Positions 1 through 7,607 of a stretch of 49,508 nucleotides of DNA are shown here, piece by piece. The stretch spans positions 1 to 49,508 of the forward strand of contig JAIYCD010000258.1 of assembly GCA_027488195.1 (NCBI GenBank). Reading direction: 5' to 3'. The DNA comes from Acetobacteraceae bacterium (GTDB lineage: Bacteria; Pseudomonadota; Alphaproteobacteria; Acetobacterales; Acetobacteraceae). Below the pieces are notes generated by a model that made no database searches, was not told the origin of the DNA, and saw only the letters and a program-made list of their open reading frames with translations. The number at the start of each line of letters is the position of its first letter. The stretch's first letter is position 1. The position numbers were made by a program, and so were the translations under genes.

Positions 1-498
1 GATGTGGCCGGCGTGAAGCTGCGGCGCGAGCCGGTGGATGAGGGCGCCGATGGCCGCCGCTTCCTCGTCATCCATGGTGACGAGTTCGACGGCGTGATCC
101 GCTACGCCAAGTTCCTCGCCTATCTCGGCGACTGGGCCTACGACACCGCGCTCACGCTGAACCGCGTCTTCAACGCCGCGCGCCGCCGCTTCGGCTACCC
201 CTACTGGTCGCTCAGCCAGTGGCTGAAGCGCCAGGTGAAGGAGGCGGTGAAGGCGATCGACCGCTTCGAGGTGGCGCTCGCCGGCGAGGCGCGGCGGCGC
301 GGTCTCGATGGTGTGATCTGCGGCCATATCCACCATGCCGAGATGCGCCTGGTGAACGGCGTGATGTACATGAATGACGGCGACTGGGTGGAAAGCTGCA
401 CCGCGCTGGTCGAGCATGAGGATGGCCGCTTCGAGCTGCTGGACTGGGCCGCCCTGCAACGCGCGCCGCAGCGCCTGGCCGAGGCGCTGCCCGCCTGA
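1..498 (+). CDS. LpxH-like metallophosphoesterase, 5' end outside window
   Basis: This is the C-terminal 165 residues of a calcineurin-type phosphoesterase (COG2908, UDP-2,3-diacylglucosamine diphosphatase-like). The reading frame is open from base 1, so the GTG at base 4 is not a real start. Visible family motifs are HGDEFD and GHIHHAE, which hold metal-binding histidines; the N-terminal DxH, GDxxD and GNHD motifs lie upstream of the window. It is closely similar throughout to the complete paralogue at 1649-2434. Its stop overlaps the start of the next glycosyltransferase (TGATG at 496-500), so the two are co-translated. LpxH enzymes hydrolyse UDP-2,3-diacylglucosamine at the inner membrane in lipid A synthesis. 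Whether this copy does so is inferred from the family and from waaA and lpxK downstream. Confidence 0.85.
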   Translation, partial: DVAGVKLRREPVDEGADGRRFLVIHGDEFDGVIRYAKFLAYLGDWAYDTALTLNRVFNAARRRFGYPYWSLSQWLKRQVKEAVKAIDRFEVALAGEARRRGLDGVICGHIHHAEMRLVNGVMYMNDGDWVESCTALVEHEDGRFELLDWAALQRAPQRLAEALPA

Positions 499-1553
499 TG
501 CGCCTCGTCATCGTCACCGATGCCTGGCGGCCGCAGATCAATGGCGTGGTGCGCACGCTGGAGCGCATCGCGGCCGAGCTCTCCGCCATGGGCGACACGG
601 TGGAGGTGATCGGCCCCGAACGCTTCCGGAATTTCGCCATGCCGGGCTATGCCGAGATCCGCCTGGCCCTGCTGCCCCGCGCCCGCCTGGCCCGCCTGCT
701 GGACGAGCTCCGGCCGGAGGCGCTGCATGTGGCGACGGAAGGCCCGCTCGGCTTCGCCGCGCGCGGCATCGCCGCCCGGCGCGGCTGGCGCTTCACGACG
801 AGCTTCCACACGCGCTTCGCCGAATACCTCTCGGCGCGCACACCCATCCCCGAGCGCGCGACCTGGGCGCTGCTGCGCCGCTTCCACAATGCCGGCGCCG
901 GCACGCTGGCGGCCACGCCGACCCTGCGCGAGGAACTGGCCCGGCGTGGCTTCCGCCGCATCCTGCCCTGGACGCGCGGCGTGGACCTGGCGCTGTTCCG
1001 GCCCGGCGACCGTGATGCCTGGGCGGGGCTGCCGCGCCCCATCTTCCTCTATGCCGGGCGTGTCGCCGTCGAGAAGAACATCGCCGCCTTCCTCGACCTC
1101 GACCTGCCCGGCAGCAAGGTCGTGGTGGGCGACGGGCCGCAGCGCGCCGCCCTGCAATCGGCGTACCCTTCCGTCCATTTCGCCGGCTGGCGCGAGGGCG
1201 AGGCGCTGGCCGCGGCCTATCGCGGCGCCGATGTCATGGTCTTCCCCTCCCGCACCGACACTTTCGGCCTGGTGCTGCTGGAGGCGATGGCCTGCGGCAC
1301 GCCGGTCGCGGCCTTTCCGGTGATGGGGCCGCGCGACGTGGTGGGCGCGGGCGGCGTGCTGGACGAGGATCTGCGCCGCGCCTGCCTCGCCGCGCTGGAC
1401 ATCCCCCCCGCCCGGGCCCGGGCGCAGGCCGAGCGCTTCTCCTGGGCGGCCAGCGCCGCGGGCTTCCGCGCTGCCCTGGTCAGCCGCGAGCGCGGCATCA
1501 CCCGTGCCGATGGCGAGCCGGACCCTCCCATCGCAGCGGCGGCGGCGGAGTGA
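498..1553 (+). CDS. GT4-family glycosyltransferase, copy 1
   Basis: A 351-residue GT-B retaining glycosyltransferase (family GT4, glycosyltransferase 1 fold). The N-terminal acceptor domain begins MRLVIVTDAW..NGVVRT, the usual opening for this family. The C-terminal donor domain carries the nucleotide-sugar site SRTDTFGLVLLEAMACGTPV around residues 250-270, including the E-x7-E-type region. The ATG overlaps the TGA of the preceding phosphoesterase. No signal peptide or membrane span is evident, so it should act on the cytoplasmic face of the inner membrane. The substrate cannot be read from sequence; a lipid or lipid A-related acceptor is inferred from the neighbours. It is about three-quarters identical by eye to copy 2 (2445-3437) but has an extra Ala/Pro-rich tail of about 20 residues. 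Confidence 0.88.
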   Translation: MRLVIVTDAWRPQINGVVRTLERIAAELSAMGDTVEVIGPERFRNFAMPGYAEIRLALLPRARLARLLDELRPEALHVATEGPLGFAARGIAARRGWRFTTSFHTRFAEYLSARTPIPERATWALLRRFHNAGAGTLAATPTLREELARRGFRRILPWTRGVDLALFRPGDRDAWAGLPRPIFLYAGRVAVEKNIAAFLDLDLPGSKVVVGDGPQRAALQSAYPSVHFAGWREGEALAAAYRGADVMVFPSRTDTFGLVLLEAMACGTPVAAFPVMGPRDVVGAGGVLDEDLRRACLAALDIPPARARAQAERFSWAASAAGFRAALVSRERGITRADGEPDPPIAAAAAE

Positions 1554-1592
1554 CGCCACCTGCCCAAGGCTCGCCTTGAAACCCTTGAATTC

Positions 1593-1621
1593 TTGACGCT
1601 CCGCCGGAGCATGCCTAAGCG
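1593..1621 (+). promoter_or_regulatory. Possible sigma-70-type promoter before second phosphoesterase
   Basis: TTGACG at 1593-1598 is followed after 17 bp by TAAGCG at 1616-1621, and the downstream ATG is at 1649. The -35 is good and the -10 is weak. The spacer contains a small perfect hairpin, GCTCC-GCC-GGAGC (1598-1610). This 95-bp gap is the only sizeable break in the lipid operon, so a secondary promoter here is plausible. Confidence 0.35.
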
Positions 1622-1648
1622 TAAGCTCCGGGTGGGAGCGCGTAGGCC

Positions 1649-2434
1649 ATGGATGTTGCGCGTGCCTCGGCCCCCTCGCACCGATTGCGAAGCGTCTTCG
1701 TCTCGGATGTGCATATGGGCCTGCCCGCCTCGCGGGCCGATCTCCTGGCCGAATTCCTGACAGATCTCGAATGCGATCATCTCTATCTCGTGGGCGATGT
1801 GATCGATGGCTGGCGCCTGCGGAAGACATGGCACTGGACGCCGGACTTCGACGCCGTCCTGCGCGCCATCTTCGACCTGGCCCGCCGGGGGACGCAGGTC
1901 ATCTTCATTCCCGGCAATCATGACGAGATGTTCCGCGAATGGATCGGGCTGGAGGTCGCCGGTGTCACCCTGGCGGCCGAGGCGGTGCACGAGGCGGCCG
2001 ATGGCCGCCGCTTCCTGGTGATGCATGGCGATGAATTCGACGGTGTGATCCGGCATGCCAGGTTCCTCGCGCATCTGGGCGACCGGGCCTATGGCGTGGC
2101 GCTGCATCTCAGCCGGTGGTTGAATCTGCTGCGGCGGCGCCTCGGCTATTCCTACTGGTCGCTCTCGAAATGGCTGAAGCAGCAGGTGAAGGAGGCGGTA
2201 AGGACCATGGATCGCTTCGAGGCGGCCCTGACCGGCGAGGCGCGGCGGCGCGGGCTGGATGGCGTCATTTGCGGCCATATCCATCATGCCGAAATCCGGA
2301 TGGTGGGCGGCATCCTCTACATGAATGCGGGGGATTGGGTGGAAAGCTGCACCGCCCTGGTCGAGCATGCGGATGGCCGGTTCGAATTGCTGGCCTGGCC
2401 CGCGTTTCACCCCCAGCCCACGGCCGCCGGGTGA
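1649..2434 (+). CDS. LpxH-like metallophosphoesterase, complete copy
   Basis: A 261-residue calcineurin-like phosphoesterase. All five metal-site motifs are visible in order: SDVHMG near residue 19, GDVIDGW near 49, GNHDEMF near 89, HGDEFD near 127 and GHIHHAE near 209. This is the layout of the LpxH/COG2908 family, which removes UMP from UDP-2,3-diacylglucosamine in lipid A synthesis. Length is close to the family norm of about 240-270. It has no signal peptide and would be a cytoplasmic or peripheral membrane enzyme. It is followed 10 bp later by glycosyltransferase copy 2, mirroring the pair at 1-1553. Genuine LpxH activity is an inference: many alphaproteobacteria use LpxI, and this branch may act on another nucleotide-lipid or phospho-lipid. 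Confidence 0.87.
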   Translation: MDVARASAPSHRLRSVFVSDVHMGLPASRADLLAEFLTDLECDHLYLVGDVIDGWRLRKTWHWTPDFDAVLRAIFDLARRGTQVIFIPGNHDEMFREWIGLEVAGVTLAAEAVHEAADGRRFLVMHGDEFDGVIRHARFLAHLGDRAYGVALHLSRWLNLLRRRLGYSYWSLSKWLKQQVKEAVRTMDRFEAALTGEARRRGLDGVICGHIHHAEIRMVGGILYMNAGDWVESCTALVEHADGRFELLAWPAFHPQPTAAG

Positions 2435-2444
2435 TCCTGCGCGC

Positions 2445-3437
2445 ATGCGGCTGTTGATCGTCTCCGATGCCTGGCACCCGCAATTGAACGGCGTGGTGCG
2501 CGCCATCGAAAACCTGGCCGCGGAACTCACCGCGCTGGGCGATGCGGTGGAGGTGATCGGCCCTGACCGGTTCCGCAACTTCCCCATGCCCGGCTATGCG
2601 GAGATCCGCCTCGCCTTTCGGCCGCGGGGGGCGCTGCGCGGCATGCTGGACCAGGCCCGGCCGGATGCCGTCCACATCGCCACCGAGGGCCCGCTCGGCA
2701 TGGCGGCGCGCGCCATCTGCGCCGAGCGTGGCTGGCGCTTCACCACGAGCTTCCACACCCGCTTCGCCGAATATGTCACGGCGCGCACCGGCATCCCCCC
2801 GCGCCTGACCTGGGCCTTGCTGCGCCGGTTCCACAATGCCGGCGCGGGCACCTTCGCCGCCACCCCGATGCTGCGCGAGGAATTGGCGCGGCGCGGCTTC
2901 CGCCAGGTCCTGCCCTGGAGTGGCGGCGTGGATCTCTCCCTGTTCCAGGAGGGCGAGCGGGAGGAATGGGCAGCGCTGCCGCGCCCCATCTTTCTCTATG
3001 TCGGCCGTGTCGCGGTCGAGAAGAACATCGCGGCCTTCCTCCAGCTCGATCTTCCCGGCAGCAAGGTCGTGGTCGGCGATGGGCCGCAGCGCGCCGCCCT
3101 CCAGGCCCGCTACCCCGAGGTGCATTTCGCCGGCTGGCGAGAGGGCGATGGCCTGGTGCGGGCCTATCGCGGCGGGGATGTGATGGTGTTCCCCTCGCGG
3201 ACGGACACTTTCGGCCTCGTCCTGGTGGAGGCGATGGCCTGCGGCACGCCGGTCGCGGCCTTCCCGGTGATGGGGCCGCGCGATGTGGTGGGCGGTGGCG
3301 GCGTGCTGGACGAGGATCTGCGCCGCGCCTGCCTCGCCGCCCTCGACGTGCCGCGCGCCGCCGCACGCATCCAGGCCGAGCGCTTCTCCTGGCCGGCCAG
3401 CGCGAGCGCCTTCCGGTCCCATCTTGTCACGATCTGA
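2445..3437 (+). CDS. GT4-family glycosyltransferase, copy 2
   Basis: A 330-residue GT-B glycosyltransferase, paralogue of 498-1553. The start at 2445 matches the N-terminus of copy 1 (MRLLIVSDAWHPQLNGVVR). The open frame extends further upstream, but only in the shadow of the phosphoesterase. Conserved blocks shared with copy 1 are SFHTRFAEY (about residues 100-108), FLYVGRVAVEKNIA (about 183-196), GDGPQRAALQ, and the donor-site block SRTDTFGLVLVEAMACGTPV. It ends soon after the last conserved helix and lacks the Ala-rich tail of copy 1. It likely glycosylates a membrane lipid or lipid A precursor together with its partner phosphoesterase; the substrate is unknown. Confidence 0.88.
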   Translation: MRLLIVSDAWHPQLNGVVRAIENLAAELTALGDAVEVIGPDRFRNFPMPGYAEIRLAFRPRGALRGMLDQARPDAVHIATEGPLGMAARAICAERGWRFTTSFHTRFAEYVTARTGIPPRLTWALLRRFHNAGAGTFAATPMLREELARRGFRQVLPWSGGVDLSLFQEGEREEWAALPRPIFLYVGRVAVEKNIAAFLQLDLPGSKVVVGDGPQRAALQARYPEVHFAGWREGDGLVRAYRGGDVMVFPSRTDTFGLVLVEAMACGTPVAAFPVMGPRDVVGGGGVLDEDLRRACLAALDVPRAAARIQAERFSWPASASAFRSHLVTI

Positions 3438-3461
3438 GGGGCTTGCCTCCCGCCGCGTGGC

Positions 3462-4181
3462 ATGCGACCCGCCCCATGCCATGTCCAGACCCGCCGCATG
3501 CTGCGCCGATTGACGCGCCACCCGGGCTTCCAGGCCTTTGCCGCGAATCTGCTGGGCCTCTATCTCGCGCTGGTCTACCGGACCACGCGCTGGACGCTCA
3601 TCGGCGGCGAGGCGATCGACGCCGCCTTCGCGGAACACGGCAACGTCATCGCCGCCTTCTGGCATGAGAACCTGCCCTCGATGCCGCATCTGTGGCGCAC
3701 CGGGAAGGCGCGGGCGGGCATCCCCTCGGCGCATGTGCTGGTCTCGCGCCACCGCGATGGGCGGCTGATCGGCGATGTGGTGAAGCGCTTCGACCTCCAC
3801 ATGATCCATGCCTCCACATCCAAGGGGGGCGCGGTGGGCATGCTCTCCATGGCGCGGCTGATCCGCACGGGTGCGATGATGGTCATCACGCCCGATGGCC
3901 CGCGCGGCCCAAGGCGCGCGCCCGCGCCGGGCGTGGCCCAGCTGGCGGCCCTCAGCGGCAAGCCGGTGCTGCCCTGCGCCGGCCGCTTCGCCTGGGCCAT
4001 CGGCCTCAGGACCTGGGACCGGATGGAGTTCCCGCTGCCCTTCGGCCGTGGCGTCATCGTGGCCGGCCCCGCCATCCCCGTCCCGCGCGAGGCGCCGGAG
4101 GCGGCGCTGGCCGCCATCACCCTGGCGCTGAACGCCGCCTGCGACGCCGCCGATGCGGCGCTGGGCAAGAAGCGGCGGTGA
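3462..4181 (+). CDS. DUF374 lysophospholipid acyltransferase-like protein
   Basis: A 239-residue protein of the DUF374 family, related to LpxL-type and PlsC-type acyltransferases. The FWHENLPSMPHLWR segment (about residues 66-79) is the family's version of the HX4D catalytic region. S-x-H-x-D (about 94-98) and ITPDGPRGPRR (about 142-152) are further family signatures. A second possible start at 3498 (MLRRLTRHPG) would remove 12 residues with no hydrophobic content and may be the true one. DUF374 genes typically sit beside waaA and lpxK, as here, and are thought to act on lipid A or other outer-membrane lipids. The stop overlaps the GTG start of waaA (GTGA, 4178-4181), so the two are translationally coupled. 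Confidence 0.85.
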   Translation: MRPAPCHVQTRRMLRRLTRHPGFQAFAANLLGLYLALVYRTTRWTLIGGEAIDAAFAEHGNVIAAFWHENLPSMPHLWRTGKARAGIPSAHVLVSRHRDGRLIGDVVKRFDLHMIHASTSKGGAVGMLSMARLIRTGAMMVITPDGPRGPRRAPAPGVAQLAALSGKPVLPCAGRFAWAIGLRTWDRMEFPLPFGRGVIVAGPAIPVPREAPEAALAAITLALNAACDAADAALGKKRR

Positions 4182-5449
4182 GCGGCGCCTGGCATCTGGC
4201 GGCCAGCCTTGCGGCGCCCGCGCTGCGCTGGAACCTCCGCCGCCGTGTCACGCGCGGCAAGGAGGAGGGACCGCGCCTGCCGGAGCGCGAGGGCCATGGC
4301 GCGGCGCGGCCCGAAGGCCGCCTGCTCTGGCTGCATGCGGCGAGCGTGGGCGAGAGCCTCGCCATCCTCCCGCTGATCGAGGCGCTGGCGGCGCGCGATG
4401 CGGGCCTGAACATCCTGGTCACGACCGGCACCGTCACCTCGGCGCGGCTGCTGCCGCAGCGCCTGCCCACGGCGCTGGCGGGCCGGGTGATGCATCGCTA
4501 CGCGCCGCTCGACGTGCCCGGCTGGGTGGCGCGCTTCCTCGATGGCTGGCGGCCGGATGCGGCGGGCTTCGTGGAGAGCGAGCTCTGGCCCAATACCCTG
4601 GCCGCCACCCATGCGCGCGGCATCCCGCTGGCCCTGCTGAATGCCCGCATCTCGGCCCGCACCGCGCGGCGCTGGGGGCGCTGGGCGCCCGGCTTCGCGC
4701 GGCAGTTGCTGAGCCGCTTCCGGCTCATCATGCCGCGCTCGGCCGAGGATGCGGCGCGGCTGCTGGCGCTGGGCGCGCGGGAGCTGGCCCCGCCGGGCGA
4801 CCTCAAGCTGGCGGCACCCCCGCTGCCGGCCGATGCGGCCGCGCTGGCCGCGCTGCGGGCCGCCATCGGCGCGCGGCCCGTGCTGCTCGCCGCCAGCACC
4901 CATCCAGGGGAGGAGGCGCAGGTCCTGGCAGCGGCCGAGGCGCTGCGGCATGAGCGGCCGGACTTGCTGACCATCCTGGCCCCCCGCCACCCGGACCGCG
5001 GCCCAGAGCTCAGCCCAGAGCTCGGCCCCTGGCCCCGGCGTGCCCTGGGCGCGCTGCCCGATGCCGGGCCGGTCTATGTGGCGGATACGATGGGCGAGAT
5101 GGGGCTGCTCTACCGCGTCGCTGATGTCGCCTTCATCGGCGGCAGCCTGGTGCCGCATGGCGGGCAGAACCCGATGGAGCCTGCGCGCCTCCTCTGCCCG
5201 CTGGTCTTCGGCCCGCACATGCAGAATTTCACCGAGGCGACAGCCGGCCTCCTGGCCGCGGGCGGCGCCCGCCAGGTGCCCGATTCCGCCGCGCTGGCGG
5301 TGACCGTTGCGGATATGCTAAATCAGCCGGAAGCGACGGCCGCCATGGCGCGAGCCGCCGGAGAATGGGTTGCCGCCAATGCCGCGCTGCCGGGCCGGAT
5401 GGCGGAGGCGCTGCTGGCCCTGATGGGCAAGGCGGGCCGCCAAAGTTGA
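4178..5449 (+). CDS. waaA: 3-deoxy-D-manno-octulosonic acid (Kdo) transferase
   Basis: A 423-residue Kdo transferase, close to the usual 420-430. It transfers Kdo from CMP-Kdo to lipid IVA at the cytoplasmic face of the inner membrane. The N-terminal block HAASVGES at residues 53-60 contains the conserved catalytic glutamate (E59), followed by ESELWPN (about 132-138) and NARISART. The C-terminal nucleotide-sugar region has the FIGGSLVPHGGQNPMEPA signature near residues 325-342. The start is GTG at 4178, overlapping the DUF374 stop; the frame is open further upstream but only as shadow. A short hydrophobic patch at residues 7-18 may anchor it to the membrane. It is followed 32 bp later by lpxK. 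Confidence 0.93.
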   Translation: MSGAWHLAASLAAPALRWNLRRRVTRGKEEGPRLPEREGHGAARPEGRLLWLHAASVGESLAILPLIEALAARDAGLNILVTTGTVTSARLLPQRLPTALAGRVMHRYAPLDVPGWVARFLDGWRPDAAGFVESELWPNTLAATHARGIPLALLNARISARTARRWGRWAPGFARQLLSRFRLIMPRSAEDAARLLALGARELAPPGDLKLAAPPLPADAAALAALRAAIGARPVLLAASTHPGEEAQVLAAAEALRHERPDLLTILAPRHPDRGPELSPELGPWPRRALGALPDAGPVYVADTMGEMGLLYRVADVAFIGGSLVPHGGQNPMEPARLLCPLVFGPHMQNFTEATAGLLAAGGARQVPDSAALAVTVADMLNQPEATAAMARAAGEWVAANAALPGRMAEALLALMGKAGRQS

Positions 5450-5481
5450 GCCAAGGTTAAGGAAGGGTCTGGGACATCAGC

Positions 5482-6459
5482 ATTCGAGCGCCCGATTTCT
5501 GGGGTCGCCGCGGGGGAATTGCGCCCCTGCTGCTCTCGCCCCTGGCAGCCATCTACGCGGCCGCGACCGCGCGGCGCATGGCGCGGCCGGGGTGGCAGGC
5601 GCCCGTGCCGGTCATCTGCTGCGGCGGGGCCACGGCCGGGGGTGCCGGCAAGACCACGCTGGCCATGGATATCGGCAGCCGCATCCAGGCGCGGGGCACG
5701 CCCGCGCATTTCCTGCTGCGTGGCTATGGCGGCTCGGTGAAGGGGCCGGTCCAGGTCGAGCCCGGGCGCCACGGGAGCGAGACGGTGGGCGATGAGGCGC
5801 TGCTGCTGGCCGCCCTGGCCCCCACCTGGGTCAGCGCCGACCGCGCGGCCGGCGCGAAGCTGGCCGTGGCCGAGGGTGCCGGCGCCATCGTCATGGATGA
5901 CGGGTTGCAGAATCCGACGCTGGCCAAGACGCTCTCCCTGCTCACCATCGATGGCGGCTATGGCTTCGGCAATGGCCATGTGATCCCGGCCGGCCCGCTG
6001 CGCGAAAGCGTGGCCGCCGCCGCCGCCCGCTGCGACGCCGCCGTGCTGATCGGCCCGGACGAGACCGGCGCGCTGGAACTGCTGCCCGAGGGCCTGCCGG
6101 TGCTGCGGGGCGACCTCGTCTCCGGCCCGGAAATGGCGGGGCTGGCGGGCGAGAATGTCTTCGCCTTCTGCGGCATCGCGAGCCCGCGCAAATTCTTCAA
6201 CACGCTGCGCCAGGGCGGCGCCGTGGTGGCGGGCACCGAGAGCTTCGCCGACCACTACCCCTTCGACGCCGGGGACCTGACCGCCCTGCTGGCCCAGGCC
6301 GAGCGGCTGGGCGCCATTCCCGTCACCACCCGCAAGGACTGGGTGCGGATCCCGCCGGAATTCCAGGGCCGCGTGCGCGTCGTCAGCGTCACGCTGCGCT
6401 GGGATGATCCGACCCAGATCGAGGCGCTGCTGGACCGGGCGCTGCTGGCACCGGCCTGA
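5482..6459 (+). CDS. lpxK: Tetraacyldisaccharide 4'-kinase, apparent ATT start
   Basis: LpxK phosphorylates the 4' position of the lipid A disaccharide at the inner membrane. The P-loop lies at residues 48-59 (CGGATAGGAGKTTLA region), then DDGLQNPTL, the conserved DDGxQ block. The family N-terminus (RAPDFWG..) is clearly encoded from 5485, upstream of the first ATG at 5578. That frame is closed by TAA at 5458, and between the TAA and 5578 there is no ATG, GTG or TTG in frame. The first codon of the conserved segment is ATT at 5482, with a GGGA Shine-Dalgarno-like stretch 7 bases before it; ATC at 5476 is an alternative. From ATT the protein is 325 residues, normal for LpxK. The 3' end overlaps the convergent MFS gene by 71 bp. 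Confidence 0.88.
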   Translation: MRAPDFWGRRGGIAPLLLSPLAAIYAAATARRMARPGWQAPVPVICCGGATAGGAGKTTLAMDIGSRIQARGTPAHFLLRGYGGSVKGPVQVEPGRHGSETVGDEALLLAALAPTWVSADRAAGAKLAVAEGAGAIVMDDGLQNPTLAKTLSLLTIDGGYGFGNGHVIPAGPLRESVAAAAARCDAAVLIGPDETGALELLPEGLPVLRGDLVSGPEMAGLAGENVFAFCGIASPRKFFNTLRQGGAVVAGTESFADHYPFDAGDLTALLAQAERLGAIPVTTRKDWVRIPPEFQGRVRVVSVTLRWDDPTQIEALLDRALLAPA

Positions 6460-7597
6460 GCGCGAGCGCGAAGGCCAGGACGCAAAGCCCCGCCATGGCG
6501 AGGAAGGCGAGGCCGCCCACCGCGCCATAGAGCCAGCCGCTGCCCCACATCAGCCCGCCCGTGCTGGCCGAGACGGCCGAGGCCAGCAGCGTCTGCGCCC
6601 GGCCCGACAGCCCCGCCGGCAGCCCCACCAGCGCGCGCATGGCGGCCAGGTGCATGGCGCCGAAGGTCAGCCCGTGCAGCAGGTTCACCCCCACCAGCAC
6701 GGCCGGTTCCACGGTGAAGGCGGTCACCGTCCAGCGCAGCACCCCAGCGCCGGCCGCAAGCAGCGCGAGGCCGCGCAGGCCCAGCCGCTCCACCAGCGGC
6801 CGCCCCCAGAGGAACAGCACGATCTCGGCCAGCACGCCCAAGGCCCAGAGCAGGCCGATGAAGCCCGTGCTCAGCCCTGCCGCCTGCCAATGCAGGGTCG
6901 AGAAGCCGTAATAGACCGCATGGCTGCCCTGGATGAGGGCCGCCAGCGGCAGCACCCAGCGGAAGCCGGGCTCGGCCAGCGGCGCCCAGATGCTGGCGGA
7001 AGGCGCGGCGCCGCCCTCGCGCGCAACCGGCGCAGGCAGCCGCAGCGCGGCCCAGGCGGTCAGCAGCAGCCCGGCTGCCAGCATCCAGGCGGCCACGCGC
7101 GGCCCCACCCATTCGGCGGCGAGGCCGGCCGCCAGCGCGCCGATCATGAAGGTGATGGAGCCGACCGAGCGGACCCGTGCATAGTCGAAGCCACCGCGCC
7201 GCACCGCCCCCACCGCCAGCGCGTCCGAAAGCGGCACGATGGGCGCGGCCGCGGTGCTGTGCAGCAGCTGCACCGCCAGCAGCAGCGCAAACCCGGCGGC
7301 GAGGCCGAAGCCGAGAGATGCCGCCGCCGCCAGCAGCGCCGCGACGGCCAGCAGCCGGCGCATGTCGGGCACGGCATCGGCGAGCCGCCCGCTCAGCGGT
7401 GCCGCCACCAGCCGCACGAGCGAGCCCGCGGCCAGCACCGCGCCGACCTCGCCCGCGCTGAGGCCGCCCTCGGCCAGGATGGCCGGCAGGAAGGGCATCA
7501 TGGCGCCGAAGGCAGCGAATTGCGCGCCGAAGACCAGGGCGAAGCTTTGCGGGGAGGTCACGCGGGGCAATCTCTTCTGGGCGGCCACAAGTTGCAA
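6389..7597 (-). CDS. MFS transporter, HcaT/PPP-like
   Basis: A 402-residue, very hydrophobic protein with about 12 predicted transmembrane segments. It resembles the 3-phenylpropionate permease (HcaT, PPP) branch of the major facilitator superfamily: an ALVFGAQFAAFGAMMPFLP-like first helix, the loop GRLADAVPDMRR after helix 2, and HGLTFGAMHLAAM in the C-terminal half. The longest frame begins with TTG at 7597. An in-frame GTG about 11 codons further in (reading VTSPQSFALVFG) is an equally good start. The substrate is unknown. It runs convergently into lpxK, with its last 71 bp antisense to the lpxK 3' end, and lies 10 bp from the divergent helicase gene. Confidence 0.85.
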   Translation of the reverse strand: MQLVAAQKRLPRVTSPQSFALVFGAQFAAFGAMMPFLPAILAEGGLSAGEVGAVLAAGSLVRLVAAPLSGRLADAVPDMRRLLAVAALLAAAASLGFGLAAGFALLLAVQLLHSTAAAPIVPLSDALAVGAVRRGGFDYARVRSVGSITFMIGALAAGLAAEWVGPRVAAWMLAAGLLLTAWAALRLPAPVAREGGAAPSASIWAPLAEPGFRWVLPLAALIQGSHAVYYGFSTLHWQAAGLSTGFIGLLWALGVLAEIVLFLWGRPLVERLGLRGLALLAAGAGVLRWTVTAFTVEPAVLVGVNLLHGLTFGAMHLAAMRALVGLPAGLSGRAQTLLASAVSASTGGLMWGSGWLYGAVGGLAFLAMAGLCVLAFALALRPVPAAPGPAAPRSGSDHPSAA

Positions 7598-7607
7598 TCA
7601 TCGGCGC

